Notes under the pieces: model-generated | The model's input: the letters and a program-made list of their open reading frames with translations, nothing else | What the model was told of the DNA's origin: nothing | The model's database searches: none | Shown: piece after piece, positions 25,399 through 64,000 of the stretch | Layout of the letters: each line of letters begins with the position of its first letter | Position numbering within the stretch: position 1 is the stretch's first letter | Assembly (NCBI GenBank): GCA_947247005.1 | Contig: OX365956.1 | Coordinates: 11,242,089 to 11,306,088 of the forward strand | DNA: 64,000 bases | Reading direction: 5' to 3' | From: Spisula solida | Taxonomy: Eukaryota > Mollusca > Bivalvia > Venerida > Mactridae | Made by a program: the position numbers and the translations under genes

Positions 25399-26770
25399 AA
25401 CCAGAAATATACCTGTCGGTATGAGACTAACGAACCAGAAATATGCCTGTCTGTGTGAGACTAACGAACCAGAAATATGCCTGTCAGTGTAAGACTAACG
25501 AATCAGAAATATGCCTGTCGGTATAAGACTAACGAACCAGAAATATGCCTGTCGGTGTAAGACTAACGAATCAGAAATATGCCTGTCGGTATGAGACTAA
25601 CGCATCAGAAATATGCCTGTCGGTGTAAGACTAACGAATCAGAAATATGCCTGTCGGTATGAGACTAACGAATCAGAAATATGCCTGTCTGTGTGAGACT
25701 AACGAACCAGAAATATGCCTGTCAGTGTAAGACTAACGAATCAGAAATATGCCTGTCGGTATGAGACTAACGAACCAGAAATATGCCTGTCGGTGTAAGA
25801 CTAACGAATCAGAAATATGCCTGTCGGTATGAGACTAACGCATCAGAAATATGCCTGTCGGTGTAAGACTAACGAATCAGAAATATGCCTGTCGGTATGA
25901 GACTAACGAATCAGAAATATGCCTGTCGGTGTAAGACTAACGAATCAGAAATATGCCTGTCGGTGTAAGACTAACGAACCAGAAATATGCCTGTCGGTAT
26001 GAGACTAACGAACCAGAAATATGCCTGTCGGTATGAGACTAACGAATCAGAAATATGCCTGTCGGTGTGAGACTAACGAACCAGAAATATGCCTGTCAGT
26101 GTAAGACTAACGAATCAGAAATATGCCTGTCGGTATGAGACTAACGAACCAGAAATATGCCTGTCGGTGTAAGACTAACGAATCAGAAATATGCCTGTCG
26201 GTATGAGACTAACGAACCAGAAATATGCCTGTCGGTGTAAGACTAACGAATCAGAAAAATGCCTGTCGGTATGAGACTAACGAATCAGAAATATGCCTGT
26301 CGGTGTGAGACTAACGAATCAGAAATATGCCTGTCGGTATGAGACTAACGAACCAGAAATATGTCTGTCGGTATGAGACTAACGCATCAGACATATGCCT
26401 GTCGGTGTAAGACTAACGCATCAGACATATGCCTGTCGGTGTGAGACTAACGCATCAGACATATGCATGTCGGTGTGAGACTAACGCATCAGACATATGC
26501 CTGTCGGTGTGAGACTAACGCATCAGACATATGCCTGTCGGTGTGAGACTAACGCATCAGACATATGCCTGTCGGTGTGAGACTAACGCATCAGACATAT
26601 GCCTGTCGGTGTGAGACTAACGCATCAGACATATGCCTGTCGGTGTGAGACTAACGCATCAGACATATGCCTGTCGGTGTGAGACTAACGCATCAGACAT
26701 ATGCCTGTCGGTTTGAGACTAACGCATCAGACATATGCCTGTCGGTGTGAGACTAACGCATCAGACATAT
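25399..26770. repeat. 34-bp minisatellite, about 40 copies
   Basis: Unit AACCAGAAATATGCCTGTCG plus GTATGAGACTAACG. There are two zones: the proximal about 29 units mix ACCAG/ATCAG and TATGAGA/TGTAAGA variants, while from about 26380 on the units are nearly uniform (CATCAGACATATGCC...GTGTGAGAC), suggesting a recent local expansion. Confidence 0.95.
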
Positions 26771-27489
26771 TCTAAAGAAAGCTTAATTGCAAACAAGTCC
26801 ATAACCTATGTTTCAAATATACTCAATCCAGGGCCAAGGTATGACCGATCACTGACCAGTACCCAGTACCAGTATCCGACACCGTCTGCAAGATTTTAAT
26901 ATTATTAGGACCGTGGAAAAAGTCAACTTCCCAGACTTTGTATGTAAATTAAACTTGGTCTAAACAGGGGTGTGACATTTGGTCTGTTTCAGCGTTAACA
27001 ATGGCTGTACATTGCAGCCGAAGTGTAAACACAATAGCATTAATTATTTTATCTAACAATAAATTATCTTTATGTGCATCTGTTTGACCAAAGGAACTGG
27101 AACATGTGACTATGAATGTGAAACAGTTATAAAGCAAAATATACAGGAGACAACAATTTGACTTGAAAATGGGCACTTTAATTTTGCCAGTTTGTTCTGT
27201 AAATGGAACGAATATTGTGTAAAACCATTTTTTGTTTTGTTTATTTCCTTCGTTTTTATGTAACATGTGGTAACTTTTTGGTATTACGGAATTAAAGGGT
27301 GAACGGAAGAATAAAAAATAAAAGTTGTATTTGGACGTGTGGGCATAAACATTTCTCAAACGAGTCTAGAAACACAAGTTATAAAGCGACATTACTTTTC
27401 GCGCCAAAACGGTGACCAGTGTCCGTCTTGGAATGACCACATATGCACATTAATTATCATACACATTGGAAAACCCCGATGGTAAGCAA
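26771..27489. other. Unannotated stretch
   Basis: Contains a 136-codon minus-strand ORF (26949-27359) with no recognised domain and AT-driven composition; not accepted as a gene. Confidence 0.4.
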
Positions 27490-27497
27490 TGTTCCAC
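27490..27497. repeat. 8-bp target-site duplication, left copy
   Basis: TGTTCCAC directly before the element start CACAGGTGCAAGACAC. The identical octamer is at 29128-29135. Confidence 0.85.
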
Positions 27498-29127
27498 CAC
27501 AGGTGCAAGACACTAAATCAAATTTGGCTCCATTAGGCCTATCATGTATAAATCATAAGATGTATACATAATTATTAGCCTTTTTATTAGGCCTATAATA
27601 GTATTGGAGCCAAACACGCATGTTAATTAAATGTATATGACACTCTATATTAACGTAAATATGCTGCCGCTTACACATATCGATCGGCCGATAAACAATG
27701 TTACCGCGTTAAGCGTAAAACGCACTAGTCATATTCTACCCTGCTTTATGTAAGACCTCATAATTTTCGTATCTGTTATCCGATTTTAAATATTTAAAGC
27801 TTGTAATGAAGCAGAGATATATTCCTGTCTTTTAATACAACATTCATCACGATACCCTAATTATTAAATCCACGGCGACGAGTAAGAATCCGTTCCGCGT
27901 AAAAGTAAGTTTAAAATACCTCTTTTTTTACCAAATAAAAATACAACCAACGGTCGAAAATCATCAAATATGAATTTAATTTTCGATCGATTTTGTTCAT
28001 TAAAACTTGTTTTAAAAGCTAATACTTTAGGGTTTTATAAAATGTAAAACTTATTTATAAAGCATTTGTGAGTTGTCGACCGCCAACGATTTGATTAAAC
28101 TTCGTGCATTTATGTACTAATTATTGCAAATAAATTTTCAAAATGGCGGAATCACGTCGAAACGCGTGTGAAACGGGCACCTGCACACCTTCCATGCGCT
28201 AATTGAAAACATATTTTTGATTGAAACTTGTTTAAAGTGTGAGATTAAATACGTTTTGAGGTACTGGTTGTACTTTTTTCTGGTTTCTATTGGTTCTGTA
28301 TTTACAGAATGGAGTCAAAAATAGTGATTTTTGTCACGATGCGGGACTATTGAACTTGCGGACTTATTGCCGAATGTTAATTATAAAATGGCGATTATTT
28401 ACAATATAACCTGCTATTAAATGCATTTTGAGAGGTATTGGTTGCATTAAATTACGAACCATGATGCTAGCCTTTGAAAAAATCGCAACAAAAGATGATC
28501 AATGGTCGGCGTAGTTTACATCAAACATTATTATGAATACGTCCGTTCTGTTTTATTTCGTTGGCGGTCGACAACTCGCAAATGCTTTAAAAATAAGTTT
28601 TTACATTTGATAAAACCTTACAGTATAAGCTTTTAAAACAAGCTTTAATGAACAAAATCGATCGAAAATTAGATTAATGTTTGATGATTTTCGACCGTTG
28701 ATTATATTTTTATTTGGTAAAAAACGGGATATTTTAAACTTACTTTTACGCGGAACGGATTCTTACTCGTCGCCGTGGATTTAATAATTAGGGTATCGTG
28801 ATGAATGTTGTATTAATAGACAGGCATATATCTCTGCTTCATTACAAACTTTAAATATTTAAAATCGGATAATAGATACGAAAATTATGAGGTCTTACAT
28901 AAAGCAGGGTAGAATTTGACTAGTGCGTTTTACGCTTAACACGGTAACATTGTTAATCGGCCTATCGATATGTGTAAGCGGCAGCATATTTACACCTTTT
29001 ACAAACGTTAATATAGAGTGTCATATACATTTAATTAACATGCGTAGAGCCAAATAAGATCATTTGAGTCTTGCATTATGATTTATGCCTATTAGAGCAT
29101 AATAAGATTTTGTGTCTTGCACCCGTG
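27498..29127. mobile_element. Long-inverted-repeat DNA transposon, 1630 bp, 8-bp TSD
   Basis: The two arms (about 27498-28090 and 28555-29127) are inverted copies. Matched segments include GTCGACCGCCAACG, GACGAGTAAGAATCCGTTCC, CACGATACCCTAATTATTAA, TAAGACCTCATAATTTTCGT and ATGCTGCCGCTTACACATAT. Ends are CACAGGTGCAAGACAC on the left and CACGGGTGCAAGACAC read inward from the right. The flanking 8-bp duplication is exact. The middle about 460 bp has no ORF of note, so it is non-autonomous. An 8-bp duplication is typical of hAT and P superfamilies; the termini do not settle which. Confidence 0.88.
28091..28554. other. Central spacer of the 1630-bp element
   Basis: AT-rich, non-coding. It contains a weak internal symmetry (GAGGTACTGGTTG / GAGAGGTATTGGTTG in direct orientation around 28259 and 28430). 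Confidence 0.5.
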
Positions 29128-29135
29128 TGTTCCAC
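29128..29135. repeat. 8-bp target-site duplication, right copy
   Basis: TGTTCCAC, identical to 27490-27497. Confidence 0.85.
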
Positions 29136-29379
29136 GATATGTTCTCACATGGAAGATACGATAGCCTACGGTAAGTAATTTATGTGGTAAATCTGTGCCC
29201 GAGTAACAAACTACGGTCCCTTGGTAGATATACATGATTCTGATTGATTTTTTTTAATTTGGCCTACTACATTGTTTGGCCATGGAACTATCGGAATTTT
29301 AGTTTTAAATATGTGTTTAGGAGTTTGGTGAACTTGACTTACCGCTGATGGGGATGTAGTCTAGAGGCTCACAGGGAAG
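29136..29379. other. Unannotated stretch
   Basis: No feature recognised apart from a short duplicated GAGGCTCACAG motif near 29363 and 29389. Confidence 0.4.
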
Positions 29380-29460
29380 ACTATATAGAGGCTCACAGTG
29401 GAGACTAGGCTAACCCAACTGTATTGCCTCGTTAAATAAAGTCGTTATTATTATTATTCA
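29380..29460 (+). repeat. Possible retroposon 3' end with (TTA)n tail
   Basis: TAACCCAACTGTATTGCC, then AATAAAGTCG and TTATTATTATTATT. A short 3' region ending in an AATAAAG-like signal and a trinucleotide tail is typical of non-LTR retroposons or SINEs. No 5' part or ORF is seen, so the call is weak. Confidence 0.35.
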
Positions 29461-29744
29461 TTAGATGTGAATTTTTCATTTTCTAGCCTACATTTGACCT
29501 TGGCTACATCAAATACCTAAACATTTAGGTCTTTGGCTACTTAGCACGCAACTGACATAATTATATTTATTAAATAAATTATTTGGATTTATTGAGTATT
29601 TAAAAGACCTTATTAAAATAAAGGGAAAGAAAGAATCAGCGGAATTCGATAAATAGACGTGTTTTTATCTGGGTCTGAATAATTTTACGGTTGCACTTGA
29701 ACAAAATATTATAACTGGTTAAGCTTCTTTTTGAAACTAAGAAG

Positions 29745-29750
29745 AAAAAA
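29745..29750 (-). terminator. Pol III terminator of tRNA-Thr
   Basis: Six T residues on the minus strand, about 11 bases after the tRNA 3' end. Confidence 0.75.
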
Positions 29751-29760
29751 TATTTTTATC

Positions 29761-29832
29761 AGCCCCCAGTGAGGATCGAACTCACGACCCCTGGTTTACA
29801 AGACCAGTGCTCTACCACTGAGCTATGGAGGC
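29761..29832 (-). tRNA. tRNA-Thr (anticodon TGT)
   Basis: The minus strand folds into a complete cloverleaf of 72 nt. The acceptor stem pairs GCCTCCA with TGGGGGC (one G-T pair), discriminator T. The D arm carries the A box TAGCTCAGTGGTAGAGCA. The anticodon stem CTGGT/ACCAG holds loop CTTGTAA with anticodon TGT (complement of 29798-29800). The T arm has GAGTTCGATCCTC. No intron. A TTTTTT pol III terminator follows on the minus strand (A-run at 29745-29750). The gene lies about 560 bp before the start codon of the kinase gene and points away from it. Confidence 0.96.
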
Positions 29833-30133
29833 TTCATATCAATCGAGGTACAATAAATGTAAATATTGTGTAGCACAACGTAATAACCAGTGGCTGCGAT
29901 TTCACTGGTGTCAAAGGTCAAGTTTTGTGTTGACATACAAATTCATGCGCTTGAAATACTTTCACAATTATTACAATTTCATATGTACAATAATACATTA
30001 ACGAAAGATTTGTAAGTATGATATCTTTTCACATTTATGTTGAAATGTTAATTTTCGACGTATGATCTAAACATTAAAATAGAACTACTTTTTGTCTCGG
30101 GGTGACGATCCAAAACGAGGGCACACCCTTGAA

Positions 30134-30146
30134 TCAAGATGGCGGA
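30134..30146 (+). promoter_or_regulatory. Candidate YY1-type promoter element
   Basis: CAAGATGGCGGAC matches the YY1 core (AANATGGCG) in sense orientation, 245 bp before the kinase start codon, where such sites often sit just downstream of the transcription start. Position and motif only; no TATA box or transcript evidence. Confidence 0.35.
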
Positions 30147-30390
30147 CTGTGTAAATTTTATCCGAAACACTAGTGATATTTTGAGCAACTCCTGAATATT
30201 TACTCTGTGACTTACATGCATTGTGCATGCCAACTTTCATACAATAATACCTGCCACAACTGTCCAACAAAACTTTATTACTTTTGAAGGAAGCGTTAAT
30301 TTGTAGTTAGTGTTGATATTGGCAGGTGCGAACTGAAAACATTGCAGTGTTTATACGAATGAAATCGGCCCACTTGTTGTAGTCACTATC

Positions 30391-59757
<29,367 letters not shown>

Positions 59758-60618
59758 GTAAGTGTAGGCAATACAACATTTAATACTAACCCAGAGCTGC
59801 TTATGCTACTTACCCCACCCACATGTGCTAGACTTACCACTAGGGGGAGCTTTCTTGTAGTTTCCTGTTATATGTGTTGATAATCCCATATTTGTGATTG
59901 TACTGCACATAATGTATAGTCTTGTCATTGATAGAGTATACCTTAAGATCATAAACTCTAGTCGAAGACATCTTCATTTTTGACATTTATGATTTGATAT
60001 AAAACTTCATTACTACAATGTATCTCCTTTGTTTATTTGTCCATCTTGTGCAAATGTGTGTACATGCAGGATAAGGTCTGTTATAGCTGTAAGTTGGAAT
60101 CAAACAATTTCTTTTATGTTGATTGGTTGTTTTTTGTATGAGACATATTTTAGTGTATTTAAAAAAACCTCCACTCCATTTCACTGATAATGTGTGTCCC
60201 TGAGTTCCTTCGGTCTGACCTACATTTGTATACATCAAGATATGTACACATATGTACATAATTCTGCACTAGTATGTTAAACTTCATTACCATCAAAATG
60301 TTTGTTCATATTATTTCATCATTAGTGACTAATTTGCATAACATTGCCATGTTTTGTGTCTGGGTAACTTTGATATAAATTATAACACTCATCTATTTAT
60401 ATATAACAGATGCACTGTCCTGTCTCTCATTGTCTTAAATGGTTGCTTCAGTACTTTGATTGATGATTACATATTGAGATACATCATTCCTGTCAAATAA
60501 GAGAGATTAACTACTAAACTCCTCAATCCAAAGCCTTTGCTTTAATTCCAACTTTGAGTGAAGTTGTCGCTTGTCCTTCACTATATTATCTGGAATGATT
60601 GTGAATACTGGTGTAAGC

Positions 60619-61918
60619 AGCAGTTATCATATAACTGTCATACACTGCTTGACAGCCAGTTATCATACAACTGTCATACACTGCTTGACAGCCAGTTATC
60701 ATACAACTATCATACACTGCTTGACAGCCAGTTATCATACAACTGTCATACACTGCTTGACAGCCAGTTATCATACAACTAACGTACACTCGTTGACAGC
60801 CAGTTATCATACAACTTTCATACACTGCTTGACAGCCAGTTATCATACAACTATCATACACTCGTTGACAGCCAGTTATCATACAACTGTCATACACTGC
60901 TTGACAGCCAGTTATCATACAACTGTCATAAACTGCTTGACAGCCAGTTATCATACAACTATCATACACTCGTTGATAGCCAGTTATCATACAACTGTCA
61001 TACACTGCTTGACAGCCAGTTATCATACAACTTTCATACACTGCTTGACAGCCAGTTATCATACAACTGTCATACACTGCTTGACAGCCAGTTATCATAC
61101 AACTAACATACACTCGTTGACTGCCAGTTATCATACAACTATCATACACTCGTTGACTGCCAGTTATCATACAACTATCATACACTCGTTGACAGCCAGT
61201 TATCATACAACTGTCATACACTCGTTGACAGCCAGTTATCATACAACTGTCATACACTGCTTGACAGCCAGTTATCATACAACTGTCATACACTGCTTGA
61301 CAGCCAGTTATCATACAACTGTCATACACTAGTTGACTGCCAGTTATCATACAACTGTCATACACTAGTTGACTGCCAGTTATAATACAACTATCATACA
61401 CTCGTTGACAGCCAGTTATCATACAACTGTCATACACTGCTTGACAGCCAGTTATCATACAACTAACATACACTAGTTGACTGCCAGTTATAATACAACT
61501 ATCATACACTGCTTGACAGCCAGTTATCATACAACTGTCATACACTGCTTGACAGCCAGTTATCATACAACTATCATACACTAGTTGACTGCCAGTTATA
61601 ATACAACTATCATACACTGCTTGACAGCCAGTTATCATACAACTGTCATACACTAGTTGACAGCCAGTTATCATACAACTAACATACACTCGTTGACTGC
61701 CAGTTATCATACAACTGTCATACACTCGTTGACAGCCAGTTATCATACAACTGTCATACACTAGTTGACAGCCAGTTATCATACAACTTTCATACACTGC
61801 TTGACAGCCAGTTATCATACAACTGTCATACACTGCTTGACAGCCAGTTATCATACAACTGTCATACACTGCTTGACAGCCAGTTATCATACAACTGTCA
61901 TACACTAGTTGACTGCCA
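60619..61918. repeat. 36-bp minisatellite, about 36 copies
   Basis: Unit GCCAGTTATCATACAACTGT plus CATACACTGCTTGACA, with variants at ACTGTC/ACTATC/ACTAAC, CTGCTTG/CTCGTTG/CTAGTTG and GACAG/GACTG. A multiple of three, so the minus strand is open for 468 codons and the plus for 253; these are not taken as genes. Kinase intron 11. Confidence 0.95.
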
Positions 61919-62545
61919 ACATTTGTCTGATGAACGCTTGTATAACATAATGCTCCATTCCTTTTACACATCAAAGAAATCATTGTACCCAAGTTTTCCC
62001 CACACAGTTATGTAGAATAGCACACATTAGATGTCATGTTATATAGAGCTTTAATGGTTGGTCATGGTTCACTTAGTACCGCAGTACATTTTGCTGGTTT
62101 AATGGAACGGCCACCTATCAATGATTTAATATTTGTCATTGTCTGTTCGTCATACGATGGTGCATTAAATTTTGAACTTGAAGACAGTTTGTGAATTTAG
62201 CAAAAGTGAATAGTTTTCCTTTAGTTTATAATCTATACATATTTACTGCAAAAGCTACTTGCCCAAATTGATAATTACTTGTCCCGGACAACCAGAATAG
62301 TGCTAAAATTGACGATCAATTTGAAGCTGTATTTGTTTTAGTTTGAAATAGTTGCATAATAAAGTTGTGTTTAGAATCCTAAGTAAAATGTCTGCTTTGT
62401 TTTAATGTATAGAAATGAGAAAACAGTACAGAACCTCCCGAGGGGGGGGAGGGGGTCATACCGTTACAGCTCTATAATATTACTGCCTTTGTGCTTTAAT
62501 GCTTCACCTGTTAGTTATGGTATCATGTTGATTCTAACCACATTG

Positions 62546-62855
62546 ACATCTCACTGCCTCTACTCTATACTGTAGTACATTTCACTGCCTCTACTCTATA
62601 CTGTAGTACATTTCACTGCCTCTACTCTATACTGTAGTACATTTCACTGCCTCTACTCTATACTGTAGTACATTTCACTGCCTCTACTCTATACTGTAGT
62701 ACATCTCACTGCCTCTACTCTATACTGTAGTACATCTCACTGCCTCTACTCTATACTGTAGTACATCTCACTGCCTCTACTCTATACTGTAGTACATCTC
62801 ACTGCCTCTACTCTATACTGTAGTACATCTCACTGCCTCTACTCTATACTGTAGT
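62546..62855. repeat. 31-bp minisatellite, 10 copies
   Basis: Unit ACATCTCACTGCCTCTACTC plus TATACTGTAGT; exactly 310 bp and nearly perfect. The units differ mainly by ACATTTC (units 2-5) versus ACATCTC (first unit and the last five). Confidence 0.95.
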
Positions 62856-63552
62856 ACTGTCTTACAGCTGTTTTCTTCACTGTATCAATATAGTCACATT
62901 ATGTCACAACCTCGGCACCGAATGTCACAACCTAGGCACTGATCTTCCTAACCATCTCAATCTGTAGTAAATCTCAGCTCAAACATTGTCTCAAATTCTT
63001 TAGATTTTTCTCATCCGAGACTTCAGACTCTGTATCAAAGATTTCCAAATTGGAACAAGATCCCCAATTTCACAGGATGGGGTTAATCTATCGTTACCTT
63101 AACTTTGCAAGATAAACAATGATAATATCAACCTGTGATTCTGGATTACGCGTATACTAAGGGTTTGTCACAATCTCGGCTTAAGTATTGTTGCTTATTG
63201 TTGAGATTGTTTCAATGCGAGTCCAGACTCAAAATTGGTATCACCAAATGAAAACACTGAGTGTATTACCGCAGTTTATAACAGCAAAATGAGAGAGATT
63301 TTCTCAATCTTACAATCTGATTTCAGTAAAATTTCAATTGAGATTTCTACTTGGAATGCTTCGGGAGATCAGGGACAGTAGCTGGTCTGATAGTGACAAA
63401 AGTTGACATGTCCCGGTCTGAACTGACTGAAGTTATATTCTGGTTACATTTAAACCTGGAAACACTGATTGCTATCATTCTGCTCATAGCTCATATATCA
63501 TCATCCAAAGATCAAATATATGTATATTTAGGTCTTTGCATCATCCATACAC

Positions 63553-63760
63553 AGGGGTCCTACAATTCTGGAAAATTCGTGAAATCCGGATTTGCTGCAC
63601 TAGAAAAAATGAACTTTTCTGCAGAATATGAAAGTTACTTAATGAAACAATTCAAAGAATTAACAAAAGTTATGGTCATTTGAAGTTTCATAAGCTGAAT
63701 TTTAACAAAGAACATTGTTTGAAACACACCTTTAGTGTAGGGACGTGTGCTATTGACACC
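63553..63760. mobile_element. Diverged relative of the 56465 element
   Basis: CAGGGGTCCTACAATTCTGG at the start, AAATCCGGATTTG and AAAGTTATGGTCATTTG inside, and CTATTGACACCTGA at the end match the order of motifs in 56465-56731. No clear TSD. The ORF at 63351-63683 runs through it and is not a gene. Confidence 0.55.
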
Positions 63761-64000
63761 TGAAACAGACGTGCACCTCATTTTCAGACTTGGGCATCAT
63801 GCCTCTGTAGGACCTCATCATAATCATACACCATCCTCACACATCTGCTTGTTCTATTACACACTCAACTCTCACCATATTGTACACATGATTTCCAGTA
63901 ACTGTTTCATAATCATACTTAAACAAATGTCGCATAGCGCGAAAGTCAAATAAATAATTGCAAAGACAGAAAAAGTACAATTCAATAATTGCATTAAATG

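Larger units (their letters stand above)
61919..64000. other. Kinase intron 11, remainder
   Basis: Apart from the 31-bp array and the 63553 element, no exon for the conserved GCK-III C-terminus was found in frame with usable splice sites. A G-rich CCCGAGGGGGGGGAGGGGG run is at about 62438-62456. Confidence 0.5.

Noticed and set aside
25399..26770. CRISPR-like regular array
   Set aside because: Units are directly contiguous without unique spacers and the sequence is eukaryotic; it is a minisatellite.
26949..27359. 136-codon minus-strand ORF
   Set aside because: Composition follows AT content, no domain, no transcript signals.
60586..61992. 468-codon minus-strand ORF of 12-residue repeats (Cys/Tyr-rich)
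   Set aside because: By-product of a 36-bp minisatellite inside a kinase intron, antisense to the gene, with no unique coding ends.
63747..63953. Possible last kinase exon after TTTTCAG near 63787
   Set aside because: In the required phase 0 it hits a stop quickly and shows none of the conserved GCK-III C-terminal sequence.

Overview
This is a eukaryotic, AT-rich, intron-rich window. The gene content and repeat types (a TNF-superfamily ligand exon, a germinal-centre-kinase-III gene with short exons in long introns, tRNA-headed SINEs, many small inverted-repeat transposons, repeats starting with runs of GTCCGTCC) suggest a mollusc or another lophotrochozoan. That assignment is inference; no species marker is visible. 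No bacterial or viral gene is seen.

Layout. 1-1.2 kb: the terminal exon of a TNF-family ligand on the + strand, its earlier exons not identified. 1.2-9.7 kb: AT-rich DNA in which I recognise no gene. 9.8-12.4 kb: a 42-bp minisatellite of about 63 copies, open in frame on both strands but probably not coding. 12.49-18.37 kb: a 5.9-kb Foldback-like transposon whose arms of about 1.3-1.5 kb are inverted copies of each other and are built from roughly 115-bp modules; no transposase, but three tRNA-like sequences and a small unexplained ORF inside. 19.5-26.8 kb: three further minisatellites (32, 66 and 34 bp). 27.5-29.13 kb: a second long-inverted-repeat transposon, 1630 bp, with an exact 8-bp target-site duplication. 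29.76 kb: a tRNA-Thr(TGT) gene on the - strand.

From 30.39 kb to beyond the end runs one + strand gene, a Ste20-type kinase of the GCK-III group (STK24/STK25/STK26, MST3/SOK1/MST4). Eleven coding exons can be joined with compatible phases and standard GT/AG sites, giving 470 codons: a variable N-terminus from two small exons, the complete kinase domain on five exons, an acidic linker and a Gln/Pro/Ser-rich tail. The last exon(s), with the stop, lie outside the window. Its introns hold eleven or more unrelated minisatellites (16 to 52 bp units) and a set of short transposons, several with 5- or 6-bp target duplications and CAG..CTG ends.

The most noteworthy items are the composite-arm Foldback-like element, the 8-bp-TSD palindromic element, the group of small CAG-ended elements caught in kinase introns (one inside a minisatellite), an intronic repeat family carrying RFX X-box motifs, and the skippable phase-0 N-terminal exons of the kinase. 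Nearly all long ORFs in the window are by-products of tandem repeats whose unit length is a multiple of three.
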